From NCBI RefSeq assembly GCF_014648915.1, contig NZ_BMSA01000006.1:1-64000 (forward strand): a stretch of DNA of 64,000 bases, read 5' to 3'. A program made the position numbers and the translations under genes. Below, piece after piece: positions 1 to 7,758 of this stretch. Source of the DNA: Streptomyces phaeofaciens. Its GTDB lineage: Bacteria > Actinomycetota > Actinomycetes > Streptomycetales > Streptomycetaceae. The notes beneath the pieces are model-generated. The model was not told the origin of the DNA. It was given only the letters and a program-made list of their open reading frames with translations, and did not search any database. Each line of letters begins with the position of its first letter. Positions within the stretch are counted from its first letter, which is position 1.

Positions 1-795
1 TGCGCCAGTTCGTCGTCGGTCTCTCAGCCATGAGGCTGGACCGTACAGTGCGGGTCAGACAGGGAGGTCGCTATCCCGGGCTTGTCGGCAGCTCATGAGG
101 GACATGAGCTTGGGAAGCTTGGGTTTCTTGGCGGCCGTTGTCGCACTGGCCTGCGGTGGAGTGGTGCTGGAGCCCTGGTCGCGCCCGGGGTAAGTTCCCG
201 CTGTTCCCCGTGGTTCCCCGCAGGATCTGGCACGCGAATGGCACGGTCCTCCCTTCGCCTCGAACGTTCCTCGGCGGAGCTGGGCCCCGGAGTGTCTGAG
301 CCTCGGCCGACGACAGTCAGCCACGGTGGCGAGTCAGCCGACCGTGCAGGCGCGCGTGTGCCTCGCTGTACCCCCGCCGGCCTGAGCCACGCTTTCGGCC
401 GTCGACCAGAGCAAGTCCCGACGGCGGAAGCGCATGGGTGGCACCTTGCGCGATGACCTCTTCGTCCCGAAGCAACTTGAGTGGGGGCGCTTGCTCGCCG
501 CTGTTCATCGGCGTTGTCACGCAGGTAGACACTCACCGTTTCGCCTCTTCATGCGCTTGAAGCAGTTGTGCCGGAGACGCTGGACGCCACCTTTACGATC
601 GTTCTTCCTTCGTCGGCCAGCAGTTGCTGACCCGCAGCCTGCCGTAAGTACTCTGCTCGTGTGGCTGCGGGATGTAACTAGTGGCAGGATGGAGTGAGCA
701 GCATTCTGCGTGCTGACCCTCTTCCCGAGACCCCGGCTGTGGATAACGCCTGCGAGGCCTCCGGCATCTTAGTTTATCTGCCTTGTGGAGGAGCA
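1..795. other. Leading region without a convincing gene
   Basis: I see no protein here with Streptomyces-like coding character. The open frames overlap one another on both strands and look like nothing known. The stretch holds one copy of a degenerate ~80-bp direct repeat (316-395), whose partner lies at 3069-3150. It also holds a possible 32-residue hydrophobic open frame at 95-193. A GTG at 694 is in frame with the next gene, but the segment 694-795 has no ribosome binding site at its start and is better read as its leader. Confidence 0.5.
316..395 (+). repeat. Degenerate direct repeat, left copy
   Basis: This ~80-bp segment begins GTCAGCCACGGTGGCG and ends CCGGCCTGAGCCACGCTTT. A segment of 82 bp at 3069-3150 begins GTCAGCCACGATGGCG and ends CCGGCCTCAGTCACGCTTT. 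Both share CGTGTGCCTC at a similar inner position. The two copies flank the low-GC gene at 796-3018 in the same orientation. Identity is clear at both ends and patchy in the middle. Confidence 0.6.
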
Positions 796-3018
796 ATGCC
801 TTACGAGCGGCATGCGTTGACTGAAAAAATCTTGAAGGACGCGTGGGATAAAGCGGTCGATGGCACACTTCTGACGATCGATCCTGCGAGTCAAGAACAG
901 GAAATCCCGGGTGATTTCTTGGCTCAAGTACTCCAGGGTGAAAAGATGGAGAAAGCGCCACAGAGGGTGATGATCGCTGGGGCGCACATTACGGGTGGAT
1001 TCGATGTTAAGTCGTCCAAACTTCTATGCCCACTAGAACTGACTGACTGCGTTTTTGATAAGTCGCCAAACCTTGACCAGGCGAACGCTCGGAATATTAC
1101 TCTGAAGGGATGCACGTTTCCTGGACTGCGCGGTTGGGAACTCAAGGTTGAACATGACTTCTCACTCGAAGACAGCAGCAGTTCAAATCTAGTCGACTTG
1201 TGTGGAGCGCAAATCGGCGGCCAGGTCGATCTGAAGGGGGTGACGCTTTCGGCTCCCGGCCCAGAGGTATTGAAGCTCAATGGTCTGGTTGTGCAGCGAG
1301 AGATGCGGTGGTCAGGAATGACCACGCACGGACAAGTGACAATGATCGGGGCGCGAGTTTCAAAGCAGTTTATTTGCATTGGGACAACCCTCGTGAATGC
1401 TGGAGGAATTGCCTTGCTTGCGCAAGGGATTAAGGTTGGGTCGAGCGCCTATATGAAATCCGGGTTCTCTGCTAGCGGGGAGGTTGACATCTCTGGGGCT
1501 GAAATTACGGGAAGGCTTGACTGTCGAAATGGCACCTTTAGAAGTGCGGGGCTAGAACAGGGGGCCCTGCGGGCCGACGGGATCCATATAGAGAATGACC
1601 TGATATGCGAGAATGGGTTTTTGGCGGAAGGTGGCGTAAATTTGTTGGGTGCCACTATTGGAGGGTCTCTTCGCTGCACTGGTGGAAGATTTATAAACCC
1701 TGGATCTCTAGCTATTCGCGCTGCTCGTGCGAAGATTTCGCAAGATTTTGAATGCAAGCGAGGGTTTCGAGCCGAGGGGCAAGTTTTGCTGGCTGGCTGT
1801 AAGATTGGGGGAAGCGCTAAATTCCAAGGTGGCCAATTCATTCACCCAACTGACAGCGCTCTGGATGGCACAGGGATGGAGGTCGGCCAAAACGTTGTGC
1901 TCGGGAAGGACTACCCCGGAGAGCAGATGCCTGCGGAGGGATTCATCTCGGAGGGTGAAGTCAAACTTGTTGATGCAAAGATTATGCAAGACTTGAACTG
2001 TACTGGGGGCCGGTTCTCTAATTCTCAGCGCGTCGCTCTAAATGCTCAAGGGGTGACAGTTAGAGACGTTCTTCTAGAAAATGATTTTTGTGCCGACGGG
2101 ATGCTGGATCTGTCCGGTTCTCAGATCGGTGGGAAATTGCTCTGCAGTGGGGGACAGTTCACCGGATCCAGGGTCTCTCTCAGGGCAGATGGGATGACAG
2201 TGCAGAGAGAAGCTCAGCTGGACGATGGCTTCAGGGCCGAAGGTAAGGTGCATATTCGCAGAGCGCAATTTGGTGCTGGGCTTTCGTTTGATGGTGCTTT
2301 CTTGGCGGCGGTAGGTGGATCAAATTCTCTAACCTTGAGGGGGAGTTCGATCAAAGGTCGGCTCAATCTTGTTACAAGGGAAAAGCCGCCTGGTGCAATG
2401 GATCTACGGCGCGTGGTGGTCACTGAACTGTATGACGACAAGGCGGTTTGGCCAGACCGTATCAAATTGCATGGTCTTGTATACGAGACGTTGCGTGAGG
2501 ATGGCCCCAAGATAAAGGATCGACTCGAATGGTTGAAGTCTAACGGAAAGTATGAGCCGCAAATATATCGGCAGCTCGCAAAGGTCTATCAAGTAACAGG
2601 TGACGAGGACCTGGCGAGGAAAGTTCTAATAGCGGAGCAAGACGAGAGGCGTAAATCCCGCCCTGGGTTTCATGGGGTGTTGGCTTGGTGGGGTGGTTGG
2701 TTCCTCAAGGCAACTGTGGGGTACGGATATAATCCCTTCCGAGTTTTGATGGAACTTGCCGTTCTGGAGGTGATCGGCGGAATTGTTTTCTCGATACTCA
2801 GGAATGACATTCATCCGGTCTCCCCGCATGTGGTAGGGGATTATCAGCCGTGGCTTTACAGCCTGGATTTGCTACTTCCGGTCGTGAATTTTCGATGGTC
2901 TTTGTGGTTCTATCCGACGGGTGCGGCAGTGTGGTGGGCGGCTGCCTTTACGGCAACTGGCTGGGCTTTGGCGACGGCACTTGTTGTTGGTCTTGGAGGA
3001 GTCTTCAAGCGGAAGTAG
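796..3018 (+). CDS. Beta-helix-like repeat protein with C-terminal membrane segments
   Basis: A 740-residue protein. ATG 796 was chosen because GGAGGAG sits just upstream; an in-frame GTG at 694 lacks a ribosome site. About eight imperfect repeats of roughly 50 residues cover positions 90-560. Each has the pattern GFxAEGxVxLxGAxIGG followed by LxCxGGxF, which suggests a pentapeptide-like beta-helix or solenoid. The last ~110 residues hold about three hydrophobic segments and end in FKRK, so the protein is probably membrane-anchored. Related Streptomyces proteins are often labelled 'membrane-associated oxidoreductase', but I see no cofactor or redox motif. The gene is visibly poorer in GC than its neighbours and uses codons rare in Streptomyces (ATA, AGA, CTA), a sign of horizontal transfer. 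Function unknown. Confidence 0.85.
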   Translation: MPYERHALTEKILKDAWDKAVDGTLLTIDPASQEQEIPGDFLAQVLQGEKMEKAPQRVMIAGAHITGGFDVKSSKLLCPLELTDCVFDKSPNLDQANARNITLKGCTFPGLRGWELKVEHDFSLEDSSSSNLVDLCGAQIGGQVDLKGVTLSAPGPEVLKLNGLVVQREMRWSGMTTHGQVTMIGARVSKQFICIGTTLVNAGGIALLAQGIKVGSSAYMKSGFSASGEVDISGAEITGRLDCRNGTFRSAGLEQGALRADGIHIENDLICENGFLAEGGVNLLGATIGGSLRCTGGRFINPGSLAIRAARAKISQDFECKRGFRAEGQVLLAGCKIGGSAKFQGGQFIHPTDSALDGTGMEVGQNVVLGKDYPGEQMPAEGFISEGEVKLVDAKIMQDLNCTGGRFSNSQRVALNAQGVTVRDVLLENDFCADGMLDLSGSQIGGKLLCSGGQFTGSRVSLRADGMTVQREAQLDDGFRAEGKVHIRRAQFGAGLSFDGAFLAAVGGSNSLTLRGSSIKGRLNLVTREKPPGAMDLRRVVVTELYDDKAVWPDRIKLHGLVYETLREDGPKIKDRLEWLKSNGKYEPQIYRQLAKVYQVTGDEDLARKVLIAEQDERRKSRPGFHGVLAWWGGWFLKATVGYGYNPFRVLMELAVLEVIGGIVFSILRNDIHPVSPHVVGDYQPWLYSLDLLLPVVNFRWSLWFYPTGAAVWWAAAFTATGWALATALVVGLGGVFKRK

Positions 3019-3369
3019 GTCACACAAAATCGGGTTTGCAAGCACGGTTTCGACCTGAGTCACCGAAAGTCAGCCACGATGGCGGGTACGCCGAACGAAT
3101 ACCCGTCACGTGTGCCTCCAGCAACCCCGTTCCGGCCTCAGTCACGCTTTATCGGTTTACGTCACGAGCAGTGCCCCCTCCGGCATGGGCGTTGCTCGGA
3201 GAAGTCATGTTGCTTCCTGGTCCGGCTGTCCGTCTTGGCGGTGTTGCGCGCTGAGTGGCTGGGGCCGCCGCAGCGGTGGCGGAGACATGGAGCGGCGGCG
3301 GCCCATGGCCGCCAGCGCGCGCGGGCCGCCGTAGGCGGGCCGCCTTGAACCCGTAAAGAAGGTTGTTAC
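3019..3369. other. Intergenic region holding repeat copy and possible element edge
   Basis: No gene is supported here. The region contains the right copy of the ~80-bp degenerate direct repeat (3069-3150). It also contains the 10-mer CATGGAGCGG at 3286-3295, which matches the sequence at the 3' end of the tRNA-Gly gene (14462-14471, same orientation). That makes it a weak candidate for the left attachment site of the integrated element. Confidence 0.45.
3069..3150 (+). repeat. Degenerate direct repeat, right copy
   Basis: Partner of the segment at 316-395, in the same orientation and of almost equal length. The best-conserved parts are the first 16 bases and the last 19. It lies just after the stop codon of the low-GC gene. 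Confidence 0.6.
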
Positions 3370-4464
3370 TCAGGTGGTGGTTGGGATGTGCCAGAGAGGG
3401 GCTGCGTACTGCTCCGGCCGGTTGCTGATGAGCAGCCGACGCAGATCATCGCGCTGCGAGCCGTCGAGGTTCAGCACCTCGGTGAGGTGGCGGAACGTTG
3501 TGTGAGTGACTCCGCGGCTTCGGGCCTCTGCCTCGAACTGGGTGAGCTGGCGTAGTACCGACTCGGCGTTGAGCTTCGTCGGCGGTTGCTCCTTCAGCCA
3601 GAGAGCCTTGTTGCGCTCGTAGTCGATTTCGGAGAAGCCGCAGATCTCGCGGCTCAGTGTCTCCACCTCGTCCAGGGTGGTGGTCGACATGATGGCGCGG
3701 GCCAACTCGTTGCGGTTCAGGGCCTCGTCCAGGTCGGCCTCGTGGACTGTCGGGCTTTCGTCGGTGAGGGGGATGGGAAGGCCGGCGTCTCGGACCTCGC
3801 ATGTGCCGCGCACGCCTCGGGCCGCTGCTGCGAGCATGCCCGTCGCCTCTGACGGGTGCCACTCCAGGACGCCGCCGATCGGTTCTGCGTCCTCCGCCGT
3901 GAAGGTGTGGATGATTGGGCCGAGCAGGCTTCGCAGATCCTCGTGGGACAGCTCGCCGTCCAGGCCGGGCCCTGCGATCAACAGGCGGATGGGTGCGTCG
4001 ACTTGTCCGCATGCTGCCAGGGTCAGGGAGTCGGCCAGTGGGCTCTTCAGTGTCGGCTCGTCGCCTCGGGCCAGTACGTCGCCGCCAACGTCCAGGAGGT
4101 CGATGGAGCTCGGCTTTAAGCGGGTGACCAGCTGTTCGACCTGGCGTGTGACGCCTTCGGCGCCGTTCCTCGGGTCGATCAGCGCGAATGTATGCGGGAG
4201 TTCCGCGGCGAGTCGGGGGAGTGTGGAACCTGCCGGTCCGATCGGACGGGCTTCCGCCGGCACCTTCCAGACTGCTGGGGTGAGCGGTTCGAGGCCGATG
4301 AAGTCGTCGGCTCCTCGAGGGCCCGGTAGCGGGTCGATCAGCAAGCGGTCCCACGCGTACGTGAGGATCACCGCCTGGTCCTCGTCGCCGTATAGGGCGG
4401 CGTGAAGCATTGCGGCGGCGACTGCGTCGCCCCCTCCTCCTGCTGCGACGATCAACCGCGTCAT
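3370..4464 (-). CDS. DUF1152 family protein
   Basis: A 364-residue protein resembling the DUF1152 family, which is known from archaea and actinomycetes and has no established function. The N-terminus has a glycine-rich loop (VAAGGGGDAVAAAM) like a nucleotide-binding turn, and residues ~125-135 contain the family-type LLDVGGDVLARG. No signal peptide or membrane segment is visible, so it is probably cytosolic. It starts 82 bp from, and divergent to, the first GntR gene. The AGTGGCTA...TAGCCACT operator (4508-4530) lies between the two starts, so the regulator may control both. Whether it is AICE cargo or chromosomal depends on where the left boundary lies. Confidence 0.75.
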   Translation of the reverse strand: MTRLIVAAGGGGDAVAAAMLHAALYGDEDQAVILTYAWDRLLIDPLPGPRGADDFIGLEPLTPAVWKVPAEARPIGPAGSTLPRLAAELPHTFALIDPRNGAEGVTRQVEQLVTRLKPSSIDLLDVGGDVLARGDEPTLKSPLADSLTLAACGQVDAPIRLLIAGPGLDGELSHEDLRSLLGPIIHTFTAEDAEPIGGVLEWHPSEATGMLAAAARGVRGTCEVRDAGLPIPLTDESPTVHEADLDEALNRNELARAIMSTTTLDEVETLSREICGFSEIDYERNKALWLKEQPPTKLNAESVLRQLTQFEAEARSRGVTHTTFRHLTEVLNLDGSQRDDLRRLLISNRPEQYAAPLWHIPTTT

Positions 4465-4490
4465 GGGCCCAAGCCTACGGGGTCGGCCCC

Positions 4491-4530
4491 TTGACCTCTC
4501 ACCCTATAGTGGCTAGAGGCTATAGCCACT
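4491..4530 (+). promoter_or_regulatory. Promoter and operator A of first GntR regulator
   Basis: TTGACC at 4491-4496 is a possible -35 box, with TAGAGG or a nearby variant as -10. The inverted repeat AGTGGCTA (4508-4515) and TAGCCACT (4523-4530) overlaps the core promoter, as expected for autorepression. The same half-sites recur at 5324-5339 and 5347-5364. Confidence 0.6.
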
Positions 4531-4546
4531 TGGACGAGGAGGGGAC

Positions 4547-5287
4547 ATGCCTCAGATCGAGGAGGCGCAGCCGAAGTATCTCCAGATCGCGCACTTCATC
4601 CGTGATCAGATCCTTCGGGGCGACCTGCGGCCGGGGGACGAGGTGCCTTCGGAGCGGCAGCTTGCGGCCGACTGGAAGGTGTCGCGGCCGACTGCCGCGC
4701 GGTCGTTGGAGGCGCTGAGCCATCAGGGGCTCGTCGAGAAGCGGCAGGGTTCCGGCACGTACGTGCGGAGCCTCGAAGTGAACCGGCGGGCGCGGGAGTT
4801 GTACGGGCGGGCCCGGCAGACCGGGAAGATCTACACGCCCGGTGAGTACGCGGTGATCACGTCGGCCGGGTGGCTGGATGCGCCGGATCATGTCGCTGAG
4901 GCGTTGGGTCTGGTCAAGGATCGGCGGGCTGTGCACCGCCGGCGGGTGACCAACAATCAGGAGGGTCCCATCACGCTGTCCACTTCGTGGTTCGCGTCGG
5001 AGATCGGGCAGAGGGCGCCCAGGCTTCTGGAGCCCGAGCGCATCCAAGAGGGCACCTTGATGTACGTCGAGAACATGACCGGGCGGCAGGGGAGTTACGC
5101 CGAGGATCGCATGTGCGCCAGGCAGGCGACCGACGAGGAGGCGGCGGACCTCCAGCTTGATTCGGGGTCTGCCGTGCTCATCGTGCATCACGTCGTCTTC
5201 GACCTCCAGGACCGGCCGTTGGAGTTCGCTGAAGCTACTTACCCGCCGCACCGCTGGGCGTTCGAGCAGGGGTACCCCCTCGTCTGA
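4547..5287 (+). CDS. GntR/HutC-type transcriptional regulator (first)
   Basis: A 246-residue regulator. Residues ~8-75 form a GntR winged helix-turn-helix (GDEVPSERQLAADWKVSRPT, then GLVEKRQGSGTYV). Residues ~95-240 match the UTRA ligand-binding domain of the HutC subfamily. The ATG at 4547 follows GAGGAGGGG at good spacing. Regulators of this type (such as KorSA of pSAM2) repress transfer or maintenance genes in AICEs. The same palindromic half-site occurs in its own promoter and twice just after its stop, ahead of the next small gene. This suggests it controls itself and the downstream pair at 5382-5999. The ligand is unknown. Confidence 0.88.
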   Translation: MPQIEEAQPKYLQIAHFIRDQILRGDLRPGDEVPSERQLAADWKVSRPTAARSLEALSHQGLVEKRQGSGTYVRSLEVNRRARELYGRARQTGKIYTPGEYAVITSAGWLDAPDHVAEALGLVKDRRAVHRRRVTNNQEGPITLSTSWFASEIGQRAPRLLEPERIQEGTLMYVENMTGRQGSYAEDRMCARQATDEEAADLQLDSGSAVLIVHHVVFDLQDRPLEFAEATYPPHRWAFEQGYPLV

Positions 5288-5323
5288 TGGTTCGTCATTC
5301 CGGCGAACCGCTTGCGCAGCGCG

Positions 5324-5364
5324 AGTGGCTAATGCCACTATCCATTAAGTGGCTAAGGCCACTT
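5324..5364 (+). promoter_or_regulatory. Tandem operators B and C for first GntR regulator
   Basis: Two palindromes lie head to tail: AGTGGCTAATGCCACT at 5324-5339 and AAGTGGCTAAGGCCACTT at 5347-5364. Both share the AGTGGC/GCCACT arms with operator A, but with a 4-bp gap rather than 11 bp. They sit 18 bp ahead of the GTG of the zinc-finger-like gene at 5382. Confidence 0.65.
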
Positions 5365-5381
5365 TGAGAAGGGGGCGCGGT

Positions 5382-5555
5382 GTGACGAGTCGGCGGCCAG
5401 AACAGGGCGGGCACTTACCTTGTCGAGGATGCCGTGGGCGGGGCTGGAAACGAGTCGGCTCGCGTACGGCCTTGGCGCTCTCCACCGTCAACGACCGTGC
5501 CCGTGCCGCATCGAAACGGCGCTGCCTCGACTGCGACGGCAGCGGCAAGGAGTGA
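5382..5555 (+). CDS. Mini zinc-finger protein with two DnaJ-type CxxCxGxG motifs
   Basis: A 57-residue basic protein starting at GTG 5382, chosen because GAGAAGGGGG lies upstream and the tandem operators would otherwise fall inside the gene. It has two CxxCxGxG motifs, CRGCRGRG (residues ~13-20) and CLDCDGSG (~47-54), as in the zinc-binding region of DnaJ. There is no J domain. A single pair of such motifs could bind one zinc ion. Small proteins of this kind are seen in AICEs; their role is unknown. It is 6 bp from the HATPase gene and probably co-transcribed with it. Confidence 0.75.
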   Translation: MTSRRPEQGGHLPCRGCRGRGWKRVGSRTALALSTVNDRARAASKRRCLDCDGSGKE

Positions 5556-5561
5556 GCACGG

Positions 5562-5999
5562 ATGGCCTACATGATCGACCGCTGTCCCTCTGAGGACTCA
5601 CCGCGACTCGGGGCGATGACCTTGTACCCCGTCGCGGAGTCCGTGTCTCTGTCCCGGCGCTGGTTCCGCAAGTTCATCGCCCCGTACAACCCGGCCTGCT
5701 CGGTCGACGACTGCGTCCTGATGATCTCGGAACTGGTGACCAATGCCATCGTCTACGGCCAGTCCGACGAGGTATGGCGTGTGCGGGTGGAGTGGTTCCG
5801 GGAAGGGGCTTCACTCAAGGTCGACGTCCACAACGCTGGGTTCCCGGCGAGGGTGAAGTTGCGCCGGCCCGACGCTGTCGACGCGCACGGGCGCGGTCTG
5901 CTCCTCGTCGACTCCATCGCCGACTCCTGGCAATGCGGACCCAGCCGTTTCGGCGGGACGGTCGTTTCCTTCGTGATGGCCGATGCCTGGCCGACCTGA
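5562..5999 (+). CDS. ATP-binding (HATPase) protein, anti-sigma factor/RsbW-like
   Basis: A 145-residue single-domain GHKL ATPase like the anti-sigma kinases RsbW and SpoIIAB. The N box is in SELVTNAIVYG (~residues 50-60), a G1-like segment is VHNAG (~90-94) and the G2 box is HGRGLLLVDSIADSW (~110-124). Proteins of this family in Streptomyces are numerous and usually bind a sigma factor or an anti-anti-sigma partner. No partner gene is adjacent. It lies in an apparent two-gene unit with the zinc-finger peptide, downstream of operators B and C. Its presence in a mobile element suggests that the element may act on host sigma-factor control, but this is inference. Confidence 0.8.
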   Translation: MAYMIDRCPSEDSPRLGAMTLYPVAESVSLSRRWFRKFIAPYNPACSVDDCVLMISELVTNAIVYGQSDEVWRVRVEWFREGASLKVDVHNAGFPARVKLRRPDAVDAHGRGLLLVDSIADSWQCGPSRFGGTVVSFVMADAWPT

Positions 6000-6040
6000 G
6001 GGGGTGCCTGGGTTCTCTTCTATATGCGCTGCCGCTAGTC

Positions 6041-6068
6041 TGGTTGACCAGTTGACTTGGCCAATCTC
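6041..6068 (+). promoter_or_regulatory. Operator D upstream of second GntR regulator
   Basis: The stretch contains AGTTGACTTGG, whose reverse complement shares AAGTCAACT with the boxes at 7319-7329 and 7353-7363, plus an adjoining GGTTGACC and TTGGCCAA. It ends about 15 bp ahead of the ATG at 6083, where it would block expression. It is a probable autoregulatory site. Confidence 0.55.
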
Positions 6069-6082
6069 GGTGGGCGGCATTC

Positions 6083-6811
6083 ATGGCGTATGAAGTGGAG
6101 GCGCCCAAGTACGTGCGCCTCGCCCAGACGATCCAGAGCCGCATCGAGGACGGCACGTACCCGCCAGGTACGCGGGTCCCTAGTGAGAATCAGCTGGTCC
6201 AGGCATTCGGTATGTCCCGCCCGACCGTTGTGCGTGCTCTTGAGCTGCTGAAGCGGGACGGCTGGCTGGAGTCCCGGCAGGGATACGGAACGATCGTGCG
6301 CGGGCGCCCCGCGGTCGTCGAGCAGAAGGACCGCCGGGGGAGCGAGGTGCTCGCGCGGGACGAGTCGCAGACGCCGGGGCGGCTTGTCGAGGTCGGCAGT
6401 GTGCCCGTGCCTCCGCGCGTTGCCTCCGTGCTGGGGCTGCCGAAGCGTGCCAAGGTGCTCATGCGTCGCTTCCTGGTCGAGGAGGATGGCGAACCCGTCG
6501 AGCTGGTCTCGTCGTACTTCCCCGCCGGCTTGGTCGAGGGTACCGAGTTGGAGAGTGCCGACCTCCTGAGTGGCGGCACCCGGGCCCACCTTGAGGTGCG
6601 GAAGAAGGTTCGCTTCGACCATGTGACGGAACGGGTCTCGGCACGCCTGCCAGAACCCGGAGAGGCGGAGTTGCTGAACCTCCCGGACGGCGTGCCCGTG
6701 CTGAGCGTGCTGATCATTGCCTGCGATGCCTCAGGGCAGGCGCGGCAAGTCTCTGACGTGCTGCTTCCTGCTGATCGCCAAGAGCTGGAAGACACCTATC
6801 GCCTGGGCTGA
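6083..6811 (+). CDS. GntR/HutC-type transcriptional regulator (second, KorSA-like)
   Basis: A 242-residue regulator with a GntR winged helix at residues ~7-75 (GTRVPSENQLVQAFGMSRPT, GWLESRQGYGTIV) and a UTRA effector domain at ~95-235. It is a distant paralogue of the regulator at 4547. Its operator candidates (AAGTCAACT) are found ahead of its own gene and twice in the divergent promoter region at 7310-7371, which serves the membrane protein gene and the transfer operon. This arrangement resembles the KorSA role in pSAM2, where a GntR protein represses transfer and replication activation. The assignment as the transfer repressor is inferred from site positions. Confidence 0.88.
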   Translation: MAYEVEAPKYVRLAQTIQSRIEDGTYPPGTRVPSENQLVQAFGMSRPTVVRALELLKRDGWLESRQGYGTIVRGRPAVVEQKDRRGSEVLARDESQTPGRLVEVGSVPVPPRVASVLGLPKRAKVLMRRFLVEEDGEPVELVSSYFPAGLVEGTELESADLLSGGTRAHLEVRKKVRFDHVTERVSARLPEPGEAELLNLPDGVPVLSVLIIACDASGQARQVSDVLLPADRQELEDTYRLG

Positions 6812-6816
6812 CAGGT

Positions 6817-7233
6817 CTATGCGCGCGGCTGCCGCGTGGCTAGGCGGTAGATCACGTATGTGAGGCCGAGGATGAAGTCTGCGGCCACCCAGAACCCGAC
6901 GATGAGGCCCACCCCGATCGTGGTCCCGAGATCGCCGGCGTCCCGGCACAGCTCCAGGCTGTCGCCGGTCAGTCCCTCGCACGAGCCGCCATCGTCGCTG
7001 CCGCTTGCGATGCCCGCTATCACCCAGATCAAGAACAAGATCTGGACGGCCAGGAACAGCCACAGGAAGACTCGGCGACGCTTCATCGGCTGGGGTGTCG
7101 GGCCGGGCTGTCGGTATGCCTCGGGAGGGGGTCCTTGAGGTGGTGTTGACCAGGTGCCCGGTGGTGGCGTGAGTCCTTGCTGGTCGCGTGGACCCCATGA
7201 CGGCGGCTCTTGAGCGGGGTCTCGTCTGCCCAT
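6817..7233 (-). CDS. Small membrane protein with proline-rich N-terminus
   Basis: A 138-residue protein. Residues 1-48 are rich in Pro, Gln and Gly. Two hydrophobic helices follow at ~52-74 and ~103-130, separated by a loop with two cysteines (GSCEGLTGD, ELCRDAG) that could form a disulfide outside the cell. It is convergent to the second GntR gene, with 5 bp between stops, and divergent from the transfer operon. AAGTCAACT boxes lie in the shared upstream region. I do not recognise a named family; a role in element transfer or host-surface change is only a guess. Confidence 0.7.
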   Translation of the reverse strand: MGRRDPAQEPPSWGPRDQQGLTPPPGTWSTPPQGPPPEAYRQPGPTPQPMKRRRVFLWLFLAVQILFLIWVIAGIASGSDDGGSCEGLTGDSLELCRDAGDLGTTIGVGLIVGFWVAADFILGLTYVIYRLATRQPRA

Positions 7234-7309
7234 GTCGCGCCCTCCTCTGGGCTGCTGACTTCATGGTGCGCGTGTGGTGCTGCTTGCGCTTGTTGGTCTG
7301 ACAACCAAG

Positions 7310-7371
7310 CCACTTGACAAGTCAACTTGGCATCTCTAACTTCGAACTTGCTAAGTCAACTTGTCAGGTGG
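7310..7371. promoter_or_regulatory. Divergent promoter region with operators E1 and E2
   Basis: E1 (7310-7330) reads CCACTTGACAAGTCAACTTG with an embedded palindrome TTGACAAGTCAA. E2 (7351-7371) contains AAGTCAACTTG followed by TCAGGTGG. Both share AAGTCAACTTG, and the reverse complement of its core occurs upstream of the second GntR gene. The region separates the leftward membrane-protein gene from the rightward transfer operon beginning at 7403. Confidence 0.6.
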
Positions 7372-7402
7372 CGAGTTGGTGGACTCTGAAGGAGAAATCT
7401 CT

Positions 7403-7753
7403 GTGCGTGTGATCCGTGTTGACGCCTCGACCGCGACGATCCTGCTCACCGAAGCGCCGGCGCCGAAGGTGCGCGACCGGCAGACCGGTGAGATCGCGAA
7501 GGACACCGTGAGCGGTGAGGCGCTGATGACCATCGGCGTCGTCTACATCGACGAGGGCGAGTCGTCGCTGATCCAGGTGACCGTCCCCGAGAGTGGTGTC
7601 ACGGACGGCCTGACCGTCGGTGCTCCGGTCTCGCTGCCTGGGCTCGTCGCCCGGCCCTGGCAGAGCGTGTTCAACGGGCGGGAGCGGCACGGCATCGCCT
7701 ACCGGGCCACGGCCGTCATGCCCGGTGCGTTCCAGATGGCTCAGGCGGGCTGA
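7403..7753 (+). CDS. Conserved AICE protein, first gene of transfer operon
   Basis: A 116-residue soluble protein. GTG 7403 was chosen because GAAGGAGA lies 8 bp upstream; earlier in-frame starts overlap the operator. It shows no catalytic motif and is predicted to be mostly beta-strand. It is followed 5 bp later by the DNA translocase gene. Short proteins in this position are common in Streptomyces AICEs and usually carry no function. I do not recognise a family with a known role. Confidence 0.75.
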   Translation: MRVIRVDASTATILLTEAPAPKVRDRQTGEIAKDTVSGEALMTIGVVYIDEGESSLIQVTVPESGVTDGLTVGAPVSLPGLVARPWQSVFNGRERHGIAYRATAVMPGAFQMAQAG

Positions 7754-7758
7754 TCGAC

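Noticed and set aside
694..795. N-terminal extension of the beta-helix protein from GTG 694
   Set aside because: No ribosome site, while ATG 796 has GGAGGAG at ideal spacing.
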